NCBI GenBank assembly: GCA_015680685.1
Contig: MNCI01010504.1
Span: 886,502 to 950,501, forward strand
From: Gnetum montanum
Lineage: Eukaryota > Streptophyta > Gnetopsida > Gnetales > Gnetaceae
Direction of reading: 5' to 3'
Length of the DNA stretch: 64,000 nucleotides
The translations under genes and the position numbers were made by a program. Under the pieces are notes generated by a model. The model did no database searches. It worked only from the letters and a program-made list of their open reading frames with translations, and was not told where the DNA came from. This document shows, piece after piece, positions 1 through 10,200 of this stretch (position 1 is the stretch's first letter; each line of letters starts with the position of its first letter).

Positions 1-87
1 GACTGGAGAAGCTGGCCCCAGTGGAGCAGGGGCCTCTGATGTTGGCGGGCCCAAGGAGGATGATCCTCATGCCCCAGACGTTTAGCA
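1..87 (+). CDS. Last exon of the antisense gene, E1 copy (partial)
   Basis: Frame 2 is open from the window edge to a TAG at 85-87. It encodes a Gly/Ala/Asp-rich tail that includes GAGASDVGG and ends DDPHAPDV. The equivalent tails are at 26996-27040 (GASPSGKSR, E2), 37152-37214 (DDGASKGS, E3) and about 61620-61664 (E4). In each case the stop is followed by an AT-rich 3' region and then by the protease of the opposite strand. The tail is the least conserved part of the protein. Function is unknown. Confidence 0.6.
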
Positions 88-306
88 CTTTAGCATTTTT
101 CATTTTTCGATTTATACTGAAACTGTAACTTGAACATTATGAAATGAACAGAGATGGTTGATTGTATGTAATAACATGCATATATATATATTTTTGTTGT
201 TGATTTTGGGTTTAACATGCCATAGAAATGTAAAATATTTTGGTTTGTTTTCTGTTTTAAGTGCAATACAGGAAGCGATTATAAAAGTAGAACGAAAAGC
301 AAGTAC
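88..306. other. AT-rich 3' flank of the antisense gene
   Basis: No coding signal is seen. The stretch is AT-rich and contains ATATATATAT-type runs near 180-190. The equivalent places in E2 (27041-27430) and E4 (61665-62040) are similar in character, so this is probably the 3' UTR and terminator region of the antisense transcript. Confidence 0.4.
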
Positions 307-600
307 TAGTTTATGGCCATTTCGGGCCCCATGTGTAGTTTATGGCCATTTCGGGCCCATGTGTAGTTTATGGCCATTTCAGGCCCCATGCGTAATCAAG
401 GGATGTTTTGGAGGACGTAGATAGATTTCTCGGCTAACCGATCATTGCTGATCGTGGCTAGTTTTGTGTTGTTGTGGACATGATAGTTTAGTGTCATTTC
501 GGACCGGGAGTGGCATTTAATTATTTTTTTTTCTGTTTTATCATAGTTTAGTGTCATTTCGGACTTTTTATAGTTTAACGTCATTTCGGACTACGAGTGG
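307..600. repeat. Module-boundary tandem repeat (protease / antisense gene), E1
   Basis: Three copies of a 28-29 bp unit start at 307, 336 and 364 and contain TTTATGGCCATTTCGGGCC. Three more divergent copies follow at about 485-600 with the core TAGTTTAGTGTCATTTCGGAC. The same core (TTTAAGGCCATTTCGGGCC and variants) flanks the antisense gene on both sides in other copies of the family and follows integrase in P. Confidence 0.85.
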
Positions 601-605
601 CAGTA

Positions 606-1547
606 TCACTTCAGTAATTTTTTGATCTTTTTCGTTTTAATGTTAAATGATGTTTCAATAGGTATGATCTGATACTCAGCGTCACCTTCGCTGATTACAT
701 TAAATGGTAATTCGGCCCAAGGGACCTCTGATGGAGTGTCTTTTGTGTTAACGCTTTCGGATATTTCAATGTTCGTAGGGAGCTCTATATCAGTTTTTAC
801 TTGAGGGGGCACAGACATTTCTGTTTGAGGAGGCTTTTGTTCCACATCAAAAGATTTACTACTTACCGATGATCGTAGATCTTCATTATTTTGGCTAGGC
901 TTTTGAAGTTTGACTTTCGAGCCCTGGTCCATGTCCACATGCGATGAGATAATAGGAGTAACTGCTTCGCCATGTATGACGATATCTCCGCCTTCATAAG
1001 GCAGATGAATTTCCTGATGGATAGGAGAAGAGACAGCTCTTAGTTGGGCTAGCCATGGTCTTCCCAATATCAGGTTGAACCCTGGCATCTCGTCCACTAC
1101 TAGGAATTCAGCAGATGTAGGGAATTGATCTCCCACTATAAAGTCTAAGGTTATTGAGCCTTTCACCATTACGCGTGACCCACTGAATGACTTTAAACAT
1201 GTAGTCGTGGCTGGTTTAAGTAGTTCAGTAAGCCCTAGCTGCTCGATAATGTGGTACGGCGCGACGTTTGTCGCAGCTCCATCGTCTACGTGGACCCTAT
1301 GTATTTTAAATCGGTTTATACAGATTGTTATGAACCTGGGAGCTGTTGTCACCTCCTTCGTTCTTTTATCAACCTTGATGTTGTCTTCATGAAAGTTTAG
1401 AGGCTTAGGAGTAGTTCCATGAGGTGAGAACATCACTGCATGGATGGAGGGTTCATTTGGGGGTAAATCCTCGCTCACCGGGATTGATGTTAACATGCGC
1501 ACTAGAGCTTCCCGTTGCGTTTGAGATGTTAATACTAAGTCATACAA
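606..1547 (-). CDS. Retropepsin (aspartic protease) of E1
   Basis: The protease region is 313 codons. The active-site loop reads VDDGAATNV (residues about 87-95) in place of the usual D-S/T-G, a form seen in other plant gypsy proteases as well. The C-terminal protease motif NLILGRPWL lies at about 158-166, followed by HQEIHLPYEGG. The last about 110 residues form a charged tail ending KKIKKLLK before the stop. The frame runs on from gag, separated only by a TAA at a codon that is CAA (Gln) in E2. It should cut the Gag-Pol polyprotein inside virus-like particles. No frameshift is seen in this part. Confidence 0.9.
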   Translation of the reverse strand: MYDLVLTSQTQREALVRMLTSIPVSEDLPPNEPSIHAVMFSPHGTTPKPLNFHEDNIKVDKRTKEVTTAPRFITICINRFKIHRVHVDDGAATNVAPYHIIEQLGLTELLKPATTTCLKSFSGSRVMVKGSITLDFIVGDQFPTSAEFLVVDEMPGFNLILGRPWLAQLRAVSSPIHQEIHLPYEGGDIVIHGEAVTPIISSHVDMDQGSKVKLQKPSQNNEDLRSSVSSKSFDVEQKPPQTEMSVPPQVKTDIELPTNIEISESVNTKDTPSEVPWAELPFNVISEGDAEYQIIPIETSFNIKTKKIKKLLK

Positions 1548-1565
1548 GCTCAGTGAAGTGTTTTT

Positions 1566-4500
1566 TTATTTTAATGCTTGCGTGACTTGTGTCAAGGCGG
1601 CTGCGAATTTTTCACTGTTGGGGGTATTTCTATCGGTGCTGATTGGATCCATTGGACCCAACAGTTTTATCTCCCGTCTTGTTGGTTTGTCAGTTTTTGG
1701 AGCTGTCGTTTCGGATGATTGATGTTTTTCAGATGACTCACCTTCATTGCCTGTGCTTGGTTGATCAATAGATGATGACATGGGCACGGAGTTGAGGGGA
1801 GTGGGCTCAGGTAGCCCCAGAGCTAACCCTTGGCACTCTTTCTCCATACGTTCACGCGCGAGTCTATCTCTGGGACATTCTCGCATGCGGCGTGGAGATG
1901 CCGTTGGTTTTGGCATTTCGGGTTGCCCTGGGAGTTTTACCACATATGGGGTTGGACGAGGTGACGCTTGTACTGTTGGATGTGCTTAGTTAGAGGGCTG
2001 GACAGGTAGCCTAACGACGTAGGGCTTGGGTTGGCGTTATGCTTGTGACACAGAGGCTTGGTAGTCATGGGGACCTTTGGGTGTTCTAATGACAAATGGG
2101 GTTGGTTTCGGCGAAGGTTGGACCTCCGCTGTTGGAGTTGCTGAGGGTACTCGGACCACGAAAGGAGTAGGCCGGTTATGCGGAGTTTGTGTGTTTAGGG
2201 GAGTGACGGGAGGGACACGCACCACATATGGCTTGTTGCATGTCACGGTGTTAGGTGTGGCCACTGCCGGGGGTATCTGAACGACATACGATTGTTGTAA
2301 AGGATGAGACAGCCGGGGTGCGGGTGTAGATGCAGGGACAGGTGTGCGAACTAGAAAAGGTTTGTTGGATGTTTGCTGCGTATATTCGGGAGATATGGTG
2401 TTAATGTAAGATGGCTCAGAATCATCGTCAAGGCAGACTGTACTGATGGTGTATGACGCCTCTTTAATGTTTAAAGGGTCTTTATAGACCCCCATAGCTT
2501 GATTTTGCGGCTGAATCGGGTTTGCTTTGTCGAAGGTGATTTGGCCTTCATCGATCATTCGCTGTAGGTCCTACTTCAAGGTGAAACAGTAATCTGTTTC
2601 GTGCCCGTTTCGTTGATGGTAATCGCAAAAGCGATCCACCCTGAAGCCTTTAGGTACAGGAGGCTCATCCGGCGTTGCTAGGCTTGGGTCCTGAATGAGT
2701 TGATAGAACCGGTCATGTCTCTGGATGGCCGCGGGAGATAACTATTTATACTGCATTAAACCAGCCTTTAGGATCTGATCAAAAAGCAGGGATGGCTTCA
2801 TGGGCAAGGGTGTATATTGAGAGGGTTCTTTCCTCTCAAAATTGCGTGCGCGGTTCGCTGGATTATGCTGTGACGATGATTCTTGTGTAATCGTTGGAGT
2901 TGGTTTGTTGTAATTAGCAGGGGTTTGCGGTGGCCTAGTTGGTTTTTGTGCCCCTGCTATCGATGCTATGGTCGTTTTAGCCTTTTCTTTATCTTTTTTA
3001 GCATGTTAATTTTTAAAAGCTATGTAGGCCGGGTCGTTGTTGTTTTGGGCTGCCTCTTCTATGTTTTTAATTTGCTCGAAGGCTTGGTTGAGATTGCGCG
3101 CATTTAGATAGTACAGATTGGATTTAAAGAAATCGTTGACGACCCCTTTCAAAATAGTGAGCAGGTATGTCCAGGAGATTTCCTCGTGCAGCTCATTGAG
3201 GGCTGCGCTCCACCTCTGGATAAATTTCTGGACAGGTTCAAGCGGTGTCTGCTTGACCTGAACGAGGCTGTCTAGTGTGGCCTCAGGTTTCAGGTTATAT
3301 TTGAACCTGGTCACGAATTGGTGTAGTAGGTTCTCCAAGGAGGAAACAAAGTTTCTTGGGAGCACCCTATACCAATCGAGTGCTCTCCCCAAGAGGGACA
3401 TGGGAAACACGCGAAGAATCGCATGGGGCCATGCTTGTAGCAGTGCGCACTCTAACCTGAACGTTATTAAATGCGCGTTAGGATCTATCTCCCCATTGTA
3501 CTTGGTTAGCGTTGGTAGGGAGACACCTTTGGGCAGAGTTAAAGGTGGGATGGAAGAGCTGATGGGGTCATCGTTATAGAAGTCTACTACCTTCAACTCC
3601 CCGTCAGCGGCTGTCTTGAGGCATTTTACCTCGTCGGTTAACTCCTGCATCATTCGTTTAGCATCTGCCCAATCCTAAGCATTTGGGAGCATGGCGGTTT
3701 GGGCTTGTGGCACGCTGTATGAGTTAGACTGTTGAACGGTGGATTAGAAGGCTGAAAGTTGCGTTGTTGATGGTTGCGTTTGTGGGAAGTGTACAGTAGG
3801 TGGCACTAGGGGCAATACATTATAAAGAGGAGGTTGTTGCTGCTGTGGTTGCGGCTGTGCTTGGGGCACATGAGCTGGTGGCAACGTGTGGGGTGGTACG
3901 TAGTGGTGGGAGATCTTTTGCAACGTTGTGCCCATCATCGGCCATTGTCCGGCCATGTTGTACGAGGGGGCTCCTTGTTGGGTTCTGCAGTGAAAGGGGG
4001 TGTGTGCGTTTGGACATGCGGGATGTAGTGGGCAGATGTAGACATGGGTATAACATGTGGCATTCTTACCACTTGGGATTGGAATGTCACTCCCACATTA
4101 CTGTGAGGTGGCGGTGCTTGTGAGGATGAACCCACAGCTATAAAAGGGAAGGCGTTGGGCAAAGGGTTGCCCTGGGGAGGGACCTGGGCTGACACGGATA
4201 TTTCTTGTAACGGCGCTTGAGTGTGGGAAGAGGTAGGGGGTTGGAGGGGTATGACCTCCCCTGTGTCTAGGTTAAAGATGGGGTTCATGTGGTTATGTGG
4301 ACTAAGAGTATGGTAGGAGTCTTCGTGCTCAGATTGGGCAGCGAATTCGTGCTCTTCGTCCCGTTGTGGATCTGCCGTAATTTGGTCTAGCGATTGGCTC
4401 CTATGCAGAAGGAGCTGCGTAAACAGTTCTGAGAATTGTTCTGGAATGGGGATTACGTCGTATGGGGCAGGGATGAATTCGTATCCCCCTCTGTAAAAGA

Positions 4501-4753
4501 TTTCAAATTGCCTTTTTACTTCCATTTCAGCCCGATCAACTGCCAGGCCGGCTTGCATCTTAATGCAGATGAAGTTATACTCGTCTTGGATTATAACGTT
4601 GGCAGCAGGGTCTCTCCCTTACAACCTCAACGACCGACGGGGCCCCATTGTGGATTGTCCTCCCATATGTTGTGTGATAGATTGCTGGGCAGCCGTTGTG
4701 TCTGAGATGTTAACGTTCTGGGTAGTAGCAGCAGTGATGTTTATGGGATTCAT
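1566..4753 (-). pseudogene. Gag of E1 (nonsense-interrupted)
   Basis: The probable start is the ATG at 4753-4751 (MNPINITAATTQN), after the repeat-rich leader. In order it has an N-terminal region with CIKMQAGLAVDRAEMEVKRQ; a Pro/Gln-rich linker; the capsid-like domain at 3653-3006 (GRALDWYRVLP, FIQRWSAALNEL); a variant zinc knuckle CDYHQRNGHETDYC at about 2630-2585; and a Pro-rich spacer with repeated PFVVRVP-type units (2558-1900). One frameshift lies near 3935-3970. All other interruptions are TAA or TAG, several at codons that are Gln in sister copies. Gag would package the element RNA. The order and the zinc-knuckle form match the Tat lineage. Confidence 0.85.
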
Positions 4754-4799
4754 GATGATAGATGGTTTGAGTGTGCGAGATTGATGTACTGGATAACGT

Positions 4800-5110
4800 A
4801 GTGTATGCGACTGGCATAGACGAATCTACAGGGTAAGTATGCAGCGTAAACGCCGGCGTAAGTGTGCAGCGTAAACGCTGGCGTAAGTATGCAGCGTAAA
4901 TGCTGGCGTAAGTGTGCAGCGTATATGCTAGGGTTTACGTGCAGTGTATACGCTAGGGTTTATGTGCAGCGTATACGCTGAAGAATCAAAAGCGTAGACG
5001 CTGAGTCGGGGGTTTAAACGGGGCAGCGAAAACGATGATAAGCGTAGACGCTGAGTCGGGGGTTTAAACGGGGCAGTGAAAACGCTGATGAGCGTAGACG
5101 CTGAGGAGCG
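4800..5110. repeat. AGCGTAAACGCT-word array in the E1 gag leader
   Basis: Four to six copies of a unit of about 24 bp built on TGCAGCGTAAACGCTGGCG occupy about 4840-4985. Two tandem 50-bp units follow (4991-5040 and 5041-5090), with a partial third to 5104. The core AGCGTNNACGCT is an inverted repeat. The same word recurs through the LTR. The array sits between the PBS and the gag ATG, so it is the 5' untranslated leader of the genomic RNA. Confidence 0.9.
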
Positions 5111-5136
5111 TGCAGTCAAGCTATTTAAGCGGAGGC

Positions 5137-5153
5137 CCTCCTTCTAGCGCCAA
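5137..5153 (-). promoter_or_regulatory. Primer-binding site of E1
   Basis: Read on the minus strand this is TTTGGCGCTAGAAGGAGG, four bases inside the LTR end (TACA). The same site occurs at 31861-31878 (E2) and, decayed, at 41704-41722 (E3). It does not match the initiator-Met tRNA 3' end (TGGTATC...). It has the TGGCGC type of start common in Tat/Athila-type elements. Confidence 0.8.
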
Positions 5154-5157
5154 ATTC

Positions 5158-6307
5158 TGTACCGCCTGAAATCATTGGTCCCCTACTGGAACGGGAAACA
5201 GAGATCGTGGTATTGCAGGGCGAGCACAGAAGACCCCACCTTCGCCTGAGGACGTGTTGGAATGCACGAAGGTAGGGTACCTTGGATGGTCCACACACGG
5301 ATCAGACAAGGATTTCCCCGAGCTCCACCGAAGTGTTATACGCTGGATTATGCGTAAACAGAGCGTAAGCAGTGAAATAGGTGCAGACAACGTAAGCGTA
5401 AAAGGGCATAAACAGGGTCGGGCGTAAACAACGTAAACAAATATAGGCACAGCGTAAGCGTATACAGGCGTGAGCAGTGTAAACAGCGTAGGTGTAAAGA
5501 GCGTAAGCAAGCATAAGTAGCGTAAACAGTGTGGGCGTATACGGACGCAAACGGAGTGCGGACGTAAACAGGCGTAAAAGAAACGTGGGCCAAATTAATG
5601 TAAAATTGTAAAAGAACTTGCAACAAACGTAAACAGTGGATTAGAGAGTTAAAATGTTGTGCACCGGTCTAAGGCAGTCGTGTAGAGACACAAGGTGGAC
5701 GTAAAGCCCTGGTGGACGTAGGGGTGCAATCGGCTGACACGGTAGGCGGAGCGCGGATCGTGCTCGGCGTACAGAACTTCCAGCGTAAGCGTAAGCGTAA
5801 AGGGGTTTCTGCAGCGTAATTGCTTTGGGTCTGCTCTGGTAAAATTTTGCCGACCTTAAAAATGCGGAAAACTGGGCTCTTTATAGGGGTAGGGTTACTG
5901 GGAAAAGCGGACTGGGAGACACGTGGCGTATAGACTGGGCATTTACAATTTAGAAACATGGTATACGCTGGGCGTATACGCTACAACAAGCCGGCGTATA
6001 CGCTGGGCGTGGACTTGGATCGATGTTGGCGTATACGCCGGGGCGTATACGCTGATGGATGCTGGACATCGACTTGCTTTAATTCTTGCTCCTGTTGCAC
6101 CTGCTGAGCGTGCGTGTGAGATGTGTATGCAGAGCGTCGGGCGTAGACGCTGGGCATATACACTGGCACAACACTTAGTAAAAACCAGGTGTTTGATTCT
6201 CAAAATTTCCCGGTGTGACTTCAAATGTAGCCAAAGTCGTCTGTGGGTCACGGGGATTTGCTTCTTGTCAGAAAAATGCTAAACTCAAAGATTTTTGTAG
6301 TGTTTCA
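5158..6307 (-). repeat. 5' LTR of E1 (1150 bp)
   Basis: On the plus strand it runs from TGTACCGCC to GTAGTGTTTCA. On the minus strand it begins TGAAACACTACAAAA, matching the P and E3 LTR starts. The end next to the PBS aligns with the E2 LTR end (TGTACTGACC). A TATA box (CTATAAAGAGCC) lies on the minus strand at about 5877-5888. The body is packed with GCGTATACGC and AGCGTAAAC words (5340-5580, 5780-5810, 5960-6060, 6125-6165). Confidence 0.9.
5877..5888 (-). promoter_or_regulatory. TATA box of the E1 LTR
   Basis: CTATAAAGAGCC on the minus strand. It sits at the same relative place as CTATAAATACC in the E2 and E3 LTRs, and about 720 bp before the LTR end. It is the likely promoter of the genomic RNA. 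Confidence 0.6.
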
Positions 6308-6830
6308 AAAAAAACATCATGCCTAAGGTTATTTAATAGGGCATGGGTTGTGGTGAAGGGTATAGTCAACATAGACTTCATACTTCATAGCAAGGAACTA
6401 GTTCCCCATGAATGCAACATTCATCATGGTCGAGAAGATGCCCAGGTTTAACCTGGTCTTGGGGAGGTCATGGTTAGTGCAACTCAGGGTTGTCTCCTCA
6501 CCCATACACTAGGAGATCCATCTACCTTACGCAGGTAGGGAGGTGATGATTAATGATGATGAGGTAGCGGTGCAAGCAATCCAAAATGTAAATATGGAAT
6601 AGGGCTCAGAGGTCATAACCTCTGAGAATGGAGCGTCTATTGCAGCACACACTAACCATTCGATGGAGGAATCGGCTCAGTAAGCTAGTTATCAAAATGA
6701 GAGCATGTGGACTGAGTTGGCCTTACAAGTGGAGGGAAATGATGTAGATGAAGGCCCTAGTAAAGCATCTCAACTTTATGTCTAGCTCAACCCATGATTG
6801 GTCAAGAAGTAGCTACGCATAGCGTAGCAA
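6308..6830 (+). pseudogene. Protease C-terminal half of P
   Basis: The region opens with TSCLRLFNRAWVVVKG, matching TISCLNSFNGAWVVIKR in E3 and the middle of the E1 protease. It continues through a decayed FNLVLGRSWL region (about 6445-6475) and EIHLPYAGREVMINDDE (about 6512-6560), where the Gln before EIHLPY has become TAG. The catalytic loop is missing because E1 inserted upstream of this point. Frameshifts and stops show it is dead. Confidence 0.75.
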
Positions 6831-6944
6831 CCCCACCGCTTCTTGTCCAGTTGCTCACCCTTGCACATTTGTCGTCGTTCTATTTCACATCTTCATTAGT
6901 TGCTAATAAACCATTTTCCAAATCATTAGCGTATCACCCTTTAA

Positions 6945-7075
6945 CACGCGACAGGCCCAAAATGGCCTAAAACTAGCAATGGCCCAAAATGACCTAAAAC
7001 TATGTCACGCCATGGCCCGAAATGGCCTGAAACTCGCAGAGGCCCAAAATGGCCTAAAACTAGCACAAAAGAGTG
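6945..7075. repeat. Module-boundary repeat (protease / antisense gene), P
   Basis: Four copies of a 25-35 bp unit with the core GGCCCAAAATGGCCTAAAAC. This is the same core as at 307-392, in the same orientation relative to gag-pol. Confidence 0.85.
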
Positions 7076-7222
7076 AAAGTTTAGCATGACATTCAGCATG
7101 TACACAATGCATAAGTTAGCATAGAATCAATTCACCTCTTTATTCAAAATTTTATCTTTTAGACAATGTTTGCAAAAAATTTACAAAAACAGAAAAAAGT
7201 TTTTTAAAAAATTCCCATGCTG

Positions 7223-10200
7223 TCATGGGCTATCTCTACCTATATCATGTTCACCACTCACTTCTACATCACCCCTTTCTACATCACCTTCTCCTACATT
7301 ACCCTCTGTTGACCCTTCATCCCTTCCCTCTGTGGGCCCTACGCCTTCATCTAGAACCTGCACCATAGGCATGAAGTAGTCATCTAAGGAAACACACACA
7401 AGTTAAAATAGAGCATAAGCATTAATACAGTAGAAAGTGATTACAACTAACCTAAGAAGGACCTGAGTCCTTTTCGAAGGATATCTAGCCTAAACTGAGC
7501 CCAAGGCTATGCCAGACCTCCTCTTCTATGATATCCATCCAACGCCTATTACTTGGTTCAGCATCCACAACAACTTTCTCCTTTTTAGTGGTTGTCCATC
7601 TCGGTGGTCTCGAAGAAAAGGAGGTAGTTGCAATCTCTCCTGTGGGAAGGTCCACTTTCCTTTCAGGAGATTTCGTAACCTTTACTCTTTCTTTGAACTT
7701 GTTGTAGGCCTCAAAAATGCCAATAGCATTTACAAATGTGTTTTAGGTAAATGACTCCAAAGAGATGTCCCTATACAGTTTACAATAGATGGCATGTTCT
7801 AGTTTATACATGTGTTTATGGTTTTTTTGGGAATTCCCCCATTCGTAAACCCTGGCACAGAAATCTTTCCAATATTAACACTTCTAGGCCAATAGGTCCA
7901 TTTGCATCTGCTGCTATATTATTTCATGGATGTCTTTGTTGTTTTGATACATGATTGTGAAAAATCTGCCATGGTCTATCATAGCCATGCACCAATCCTC
8001 ATTGTTAGTATCATAGGCTAGGAGGAACTCGTTCCTCGATTTGAGGTCCTCCACCTCGGCACTTAGCTCAACCTTCTCTCTATCAGCCTTTTGGACCTAT
8101 TTCCACAGGTCTTCGTTGATGCACTTGAGCTCCCACAAGGAGCAAGCTGAGTGCAAAGCACATTTGCTAGCCTCGTTGTATGCCCGACAAGGCACCTCAG
8201 TCACTTCAGGTGGGAATGTACGCATGGCACTGATATTCAAATGCTATGTCGAGTCCCATTTGAGTCAAGAGGCTACAATAACAAAAAGAACATATTAGTT
8301 GTATTAGTGTAGCAAGGTTAATGAATGCAAGAAATCTAGCGTAGCAACATGAGAGCACTTAGCACTACTACTTACCCAGTTTAGGGTCGATCTGTCTGAG
8401 GTAGTCGATCATGTCATCGACGATCCCCTACATAAACATAAATTTGTTGAGGGTCTCAGCCCATGATTTCACATGAATTAGAGGTGGTCCTACAACTTTA
8501 ATAGTGGTATCTATCACACAGTTAAACAAGTCACCAATGACCAAAATAGGCTATGACAAGGCGAACATATCGCTAAGCTTACCAGTGTCTAATTGCGGTT
8601 CCCCCTCCCCCTGATGCAGAACGATGGTGGCAGTCTTAGCAGAAGTCCCTGCCAAGTCTGTGAGGGCCACTTCCTCATTTGTTGATTCCTTTCCTTTTAA
8701 GGCACCAGGGTCCTTTTTATTCACAGGAGACTCTTCTTCGTCTCCAAAAATGTCCTCCTCATTACAGGAGGATTCTGTCTAATGACAAGAGCCCCTGCCT
8801 TAGCGGTAGGAGCTCCTTTCCTCTTGACCAAAGCCCTTTCCTCTAAGACTGGGGCCTCCATATCTTTATTTATCATCCCTGTTTTGGGGGCCAACACCTC
8901 TTTGTCACCTTCTTCTTCTTCCTCTTCTTCCTCTAGCAAAAAAAAAAAAACATGTTCATGTTAGCTCAAAATAGGTTAGCATGAAGTAGGTGCTACGCTA
9001 CACTATGTTGTCTAGCGTAGCATAGCATAGCAAGAATTAACAAAGTAGGTGAAGAAATAAACATGAACAAAAGAATTTACGAATGGGGGGTTTCATCCTC
9101 TACAATTTAAGCTGCAGTCTCCACCTGTCCTCTTCCTCCATAGGAAGGGTTCCCTCAATTGAAGAAGGCCTCTTTCACTGCAACTTGTTGGCCATAGTCT
9201 TGGCAATGAGACGCTTCCCCTGTGATACACTACCATTAGCAGTAGAGGGAATCTATCCTACACTCTCTTAGCCACAAAAGTTGTAGGCCACCTGATCCTT
9301 AGTCATCACAAAGAAAGACTCTCCAATTATTTCTGGGGGATCTTGTGCTAGGGTGGTCTAGAGGACTTGACAAATCCATAGTTTGAAAATATGGTTGTGA
9401 TTCTGCAATACCCAGACTCCTTTCTCGTGGATCACCAGAAACTCCACGAAACACCACAGGCAGGCTATGTAGAAGGCATAATGTATGTTGGAACAAGACT
9501 CCTACTTCTTATGGAGCCCCACAATTTCAGCCTACAAGCCTGTACATAGAAACCAGGCCCAGTTGTAGCAAGTCCCCTCTTCCATAACCTTGTGCATTAC
9601 CCAAGCTTACTCAATCCCAAGGACCTTCCTTTGGGAAAGTAGCTTGGGAAAAGTGTGAGAATGGAAGATGGGGTAAATTTCTCTAGTAGGTCTTGCCTTG
9701 ACCTTATCCATGGGAATCCCCCTCCACTCTTTAGAAACCCCTATCCACTCCACAATGTCATCCTTTTGAAGGGTTAACTCCTTCTTGGACTTATATCCTA
9801 TAAGGATTCCATCAATAGGGACATCGAAAAGGTCTGCAAACAGCTGGTTAGTGATGTCAATGACCACCCACACACCATGAATGCATTTGTGGAAGCAGTC
9901 TGCCTTGTCAGAAAAGGAGTCCACTAGGGAAAGCATCTCAATAGTAGGAACGTTTGGGTCGAGGTCAAGAACAAATATAGTAGCCTAGCATTTCAAGGAT
10001 TCTTAACCAAGGACTCTGAGGCTTCGCTATATATTCAATGCTGGCTTGTAGCTACTTCTCTATATTTGAAGTAGATGTTTGCCTCCTAATTCTTGGTAGT
10101 TATCACCGTCACCTCCTCGGACCTCTTCGCCCCTACAGCAGTTTGCATAGAAATGGTTAGCATAAGAATGCAAAAACACAAAAAAAAATAGCAAAGACAC

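Larger units (their letters stand above)
1..6307 (-). mobile_element. Tat-like Ty3/gypsy element E1 (right part, truncated by window edge)
   Basis: This is the youngest copy of the nest. Reading leftward on the minus strand it has the LTR (6307-5158), primer-binding site, gag-pro (4753-606), a tandem-repeat spacer, and the last exon of the antisense gene (1-87, plus strand). RT, RNase H, integrase and the 3' LTR must lie left of the window. It directly abuts the protease of element P at 6308, so it inserted into P. It has the best-preserved gag-pro of the four copies, which agrees with its place in the nest. Confidence 0.85.

Noticed and set aside
3277-4123. Plus-strand ORFs of up to 107 codons over the E1 gag
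   Set aside because: They are shadows of gag in the opposite strand; no conserved counterpart in E2 or E3.
4838-5104. CRISPR-like regular repeats
   Set aside because: Tandem units without unique spacers, in a plant retroelement leader.
5172-5626. Overlapping minus-strand ORFs rich in Tyr-Ala-Val and Leu-Phe-Thr
   Set aside because: They are translations of the GCGTAAAC word array inside the E1 LTR and have no counterpart in other LTRs.
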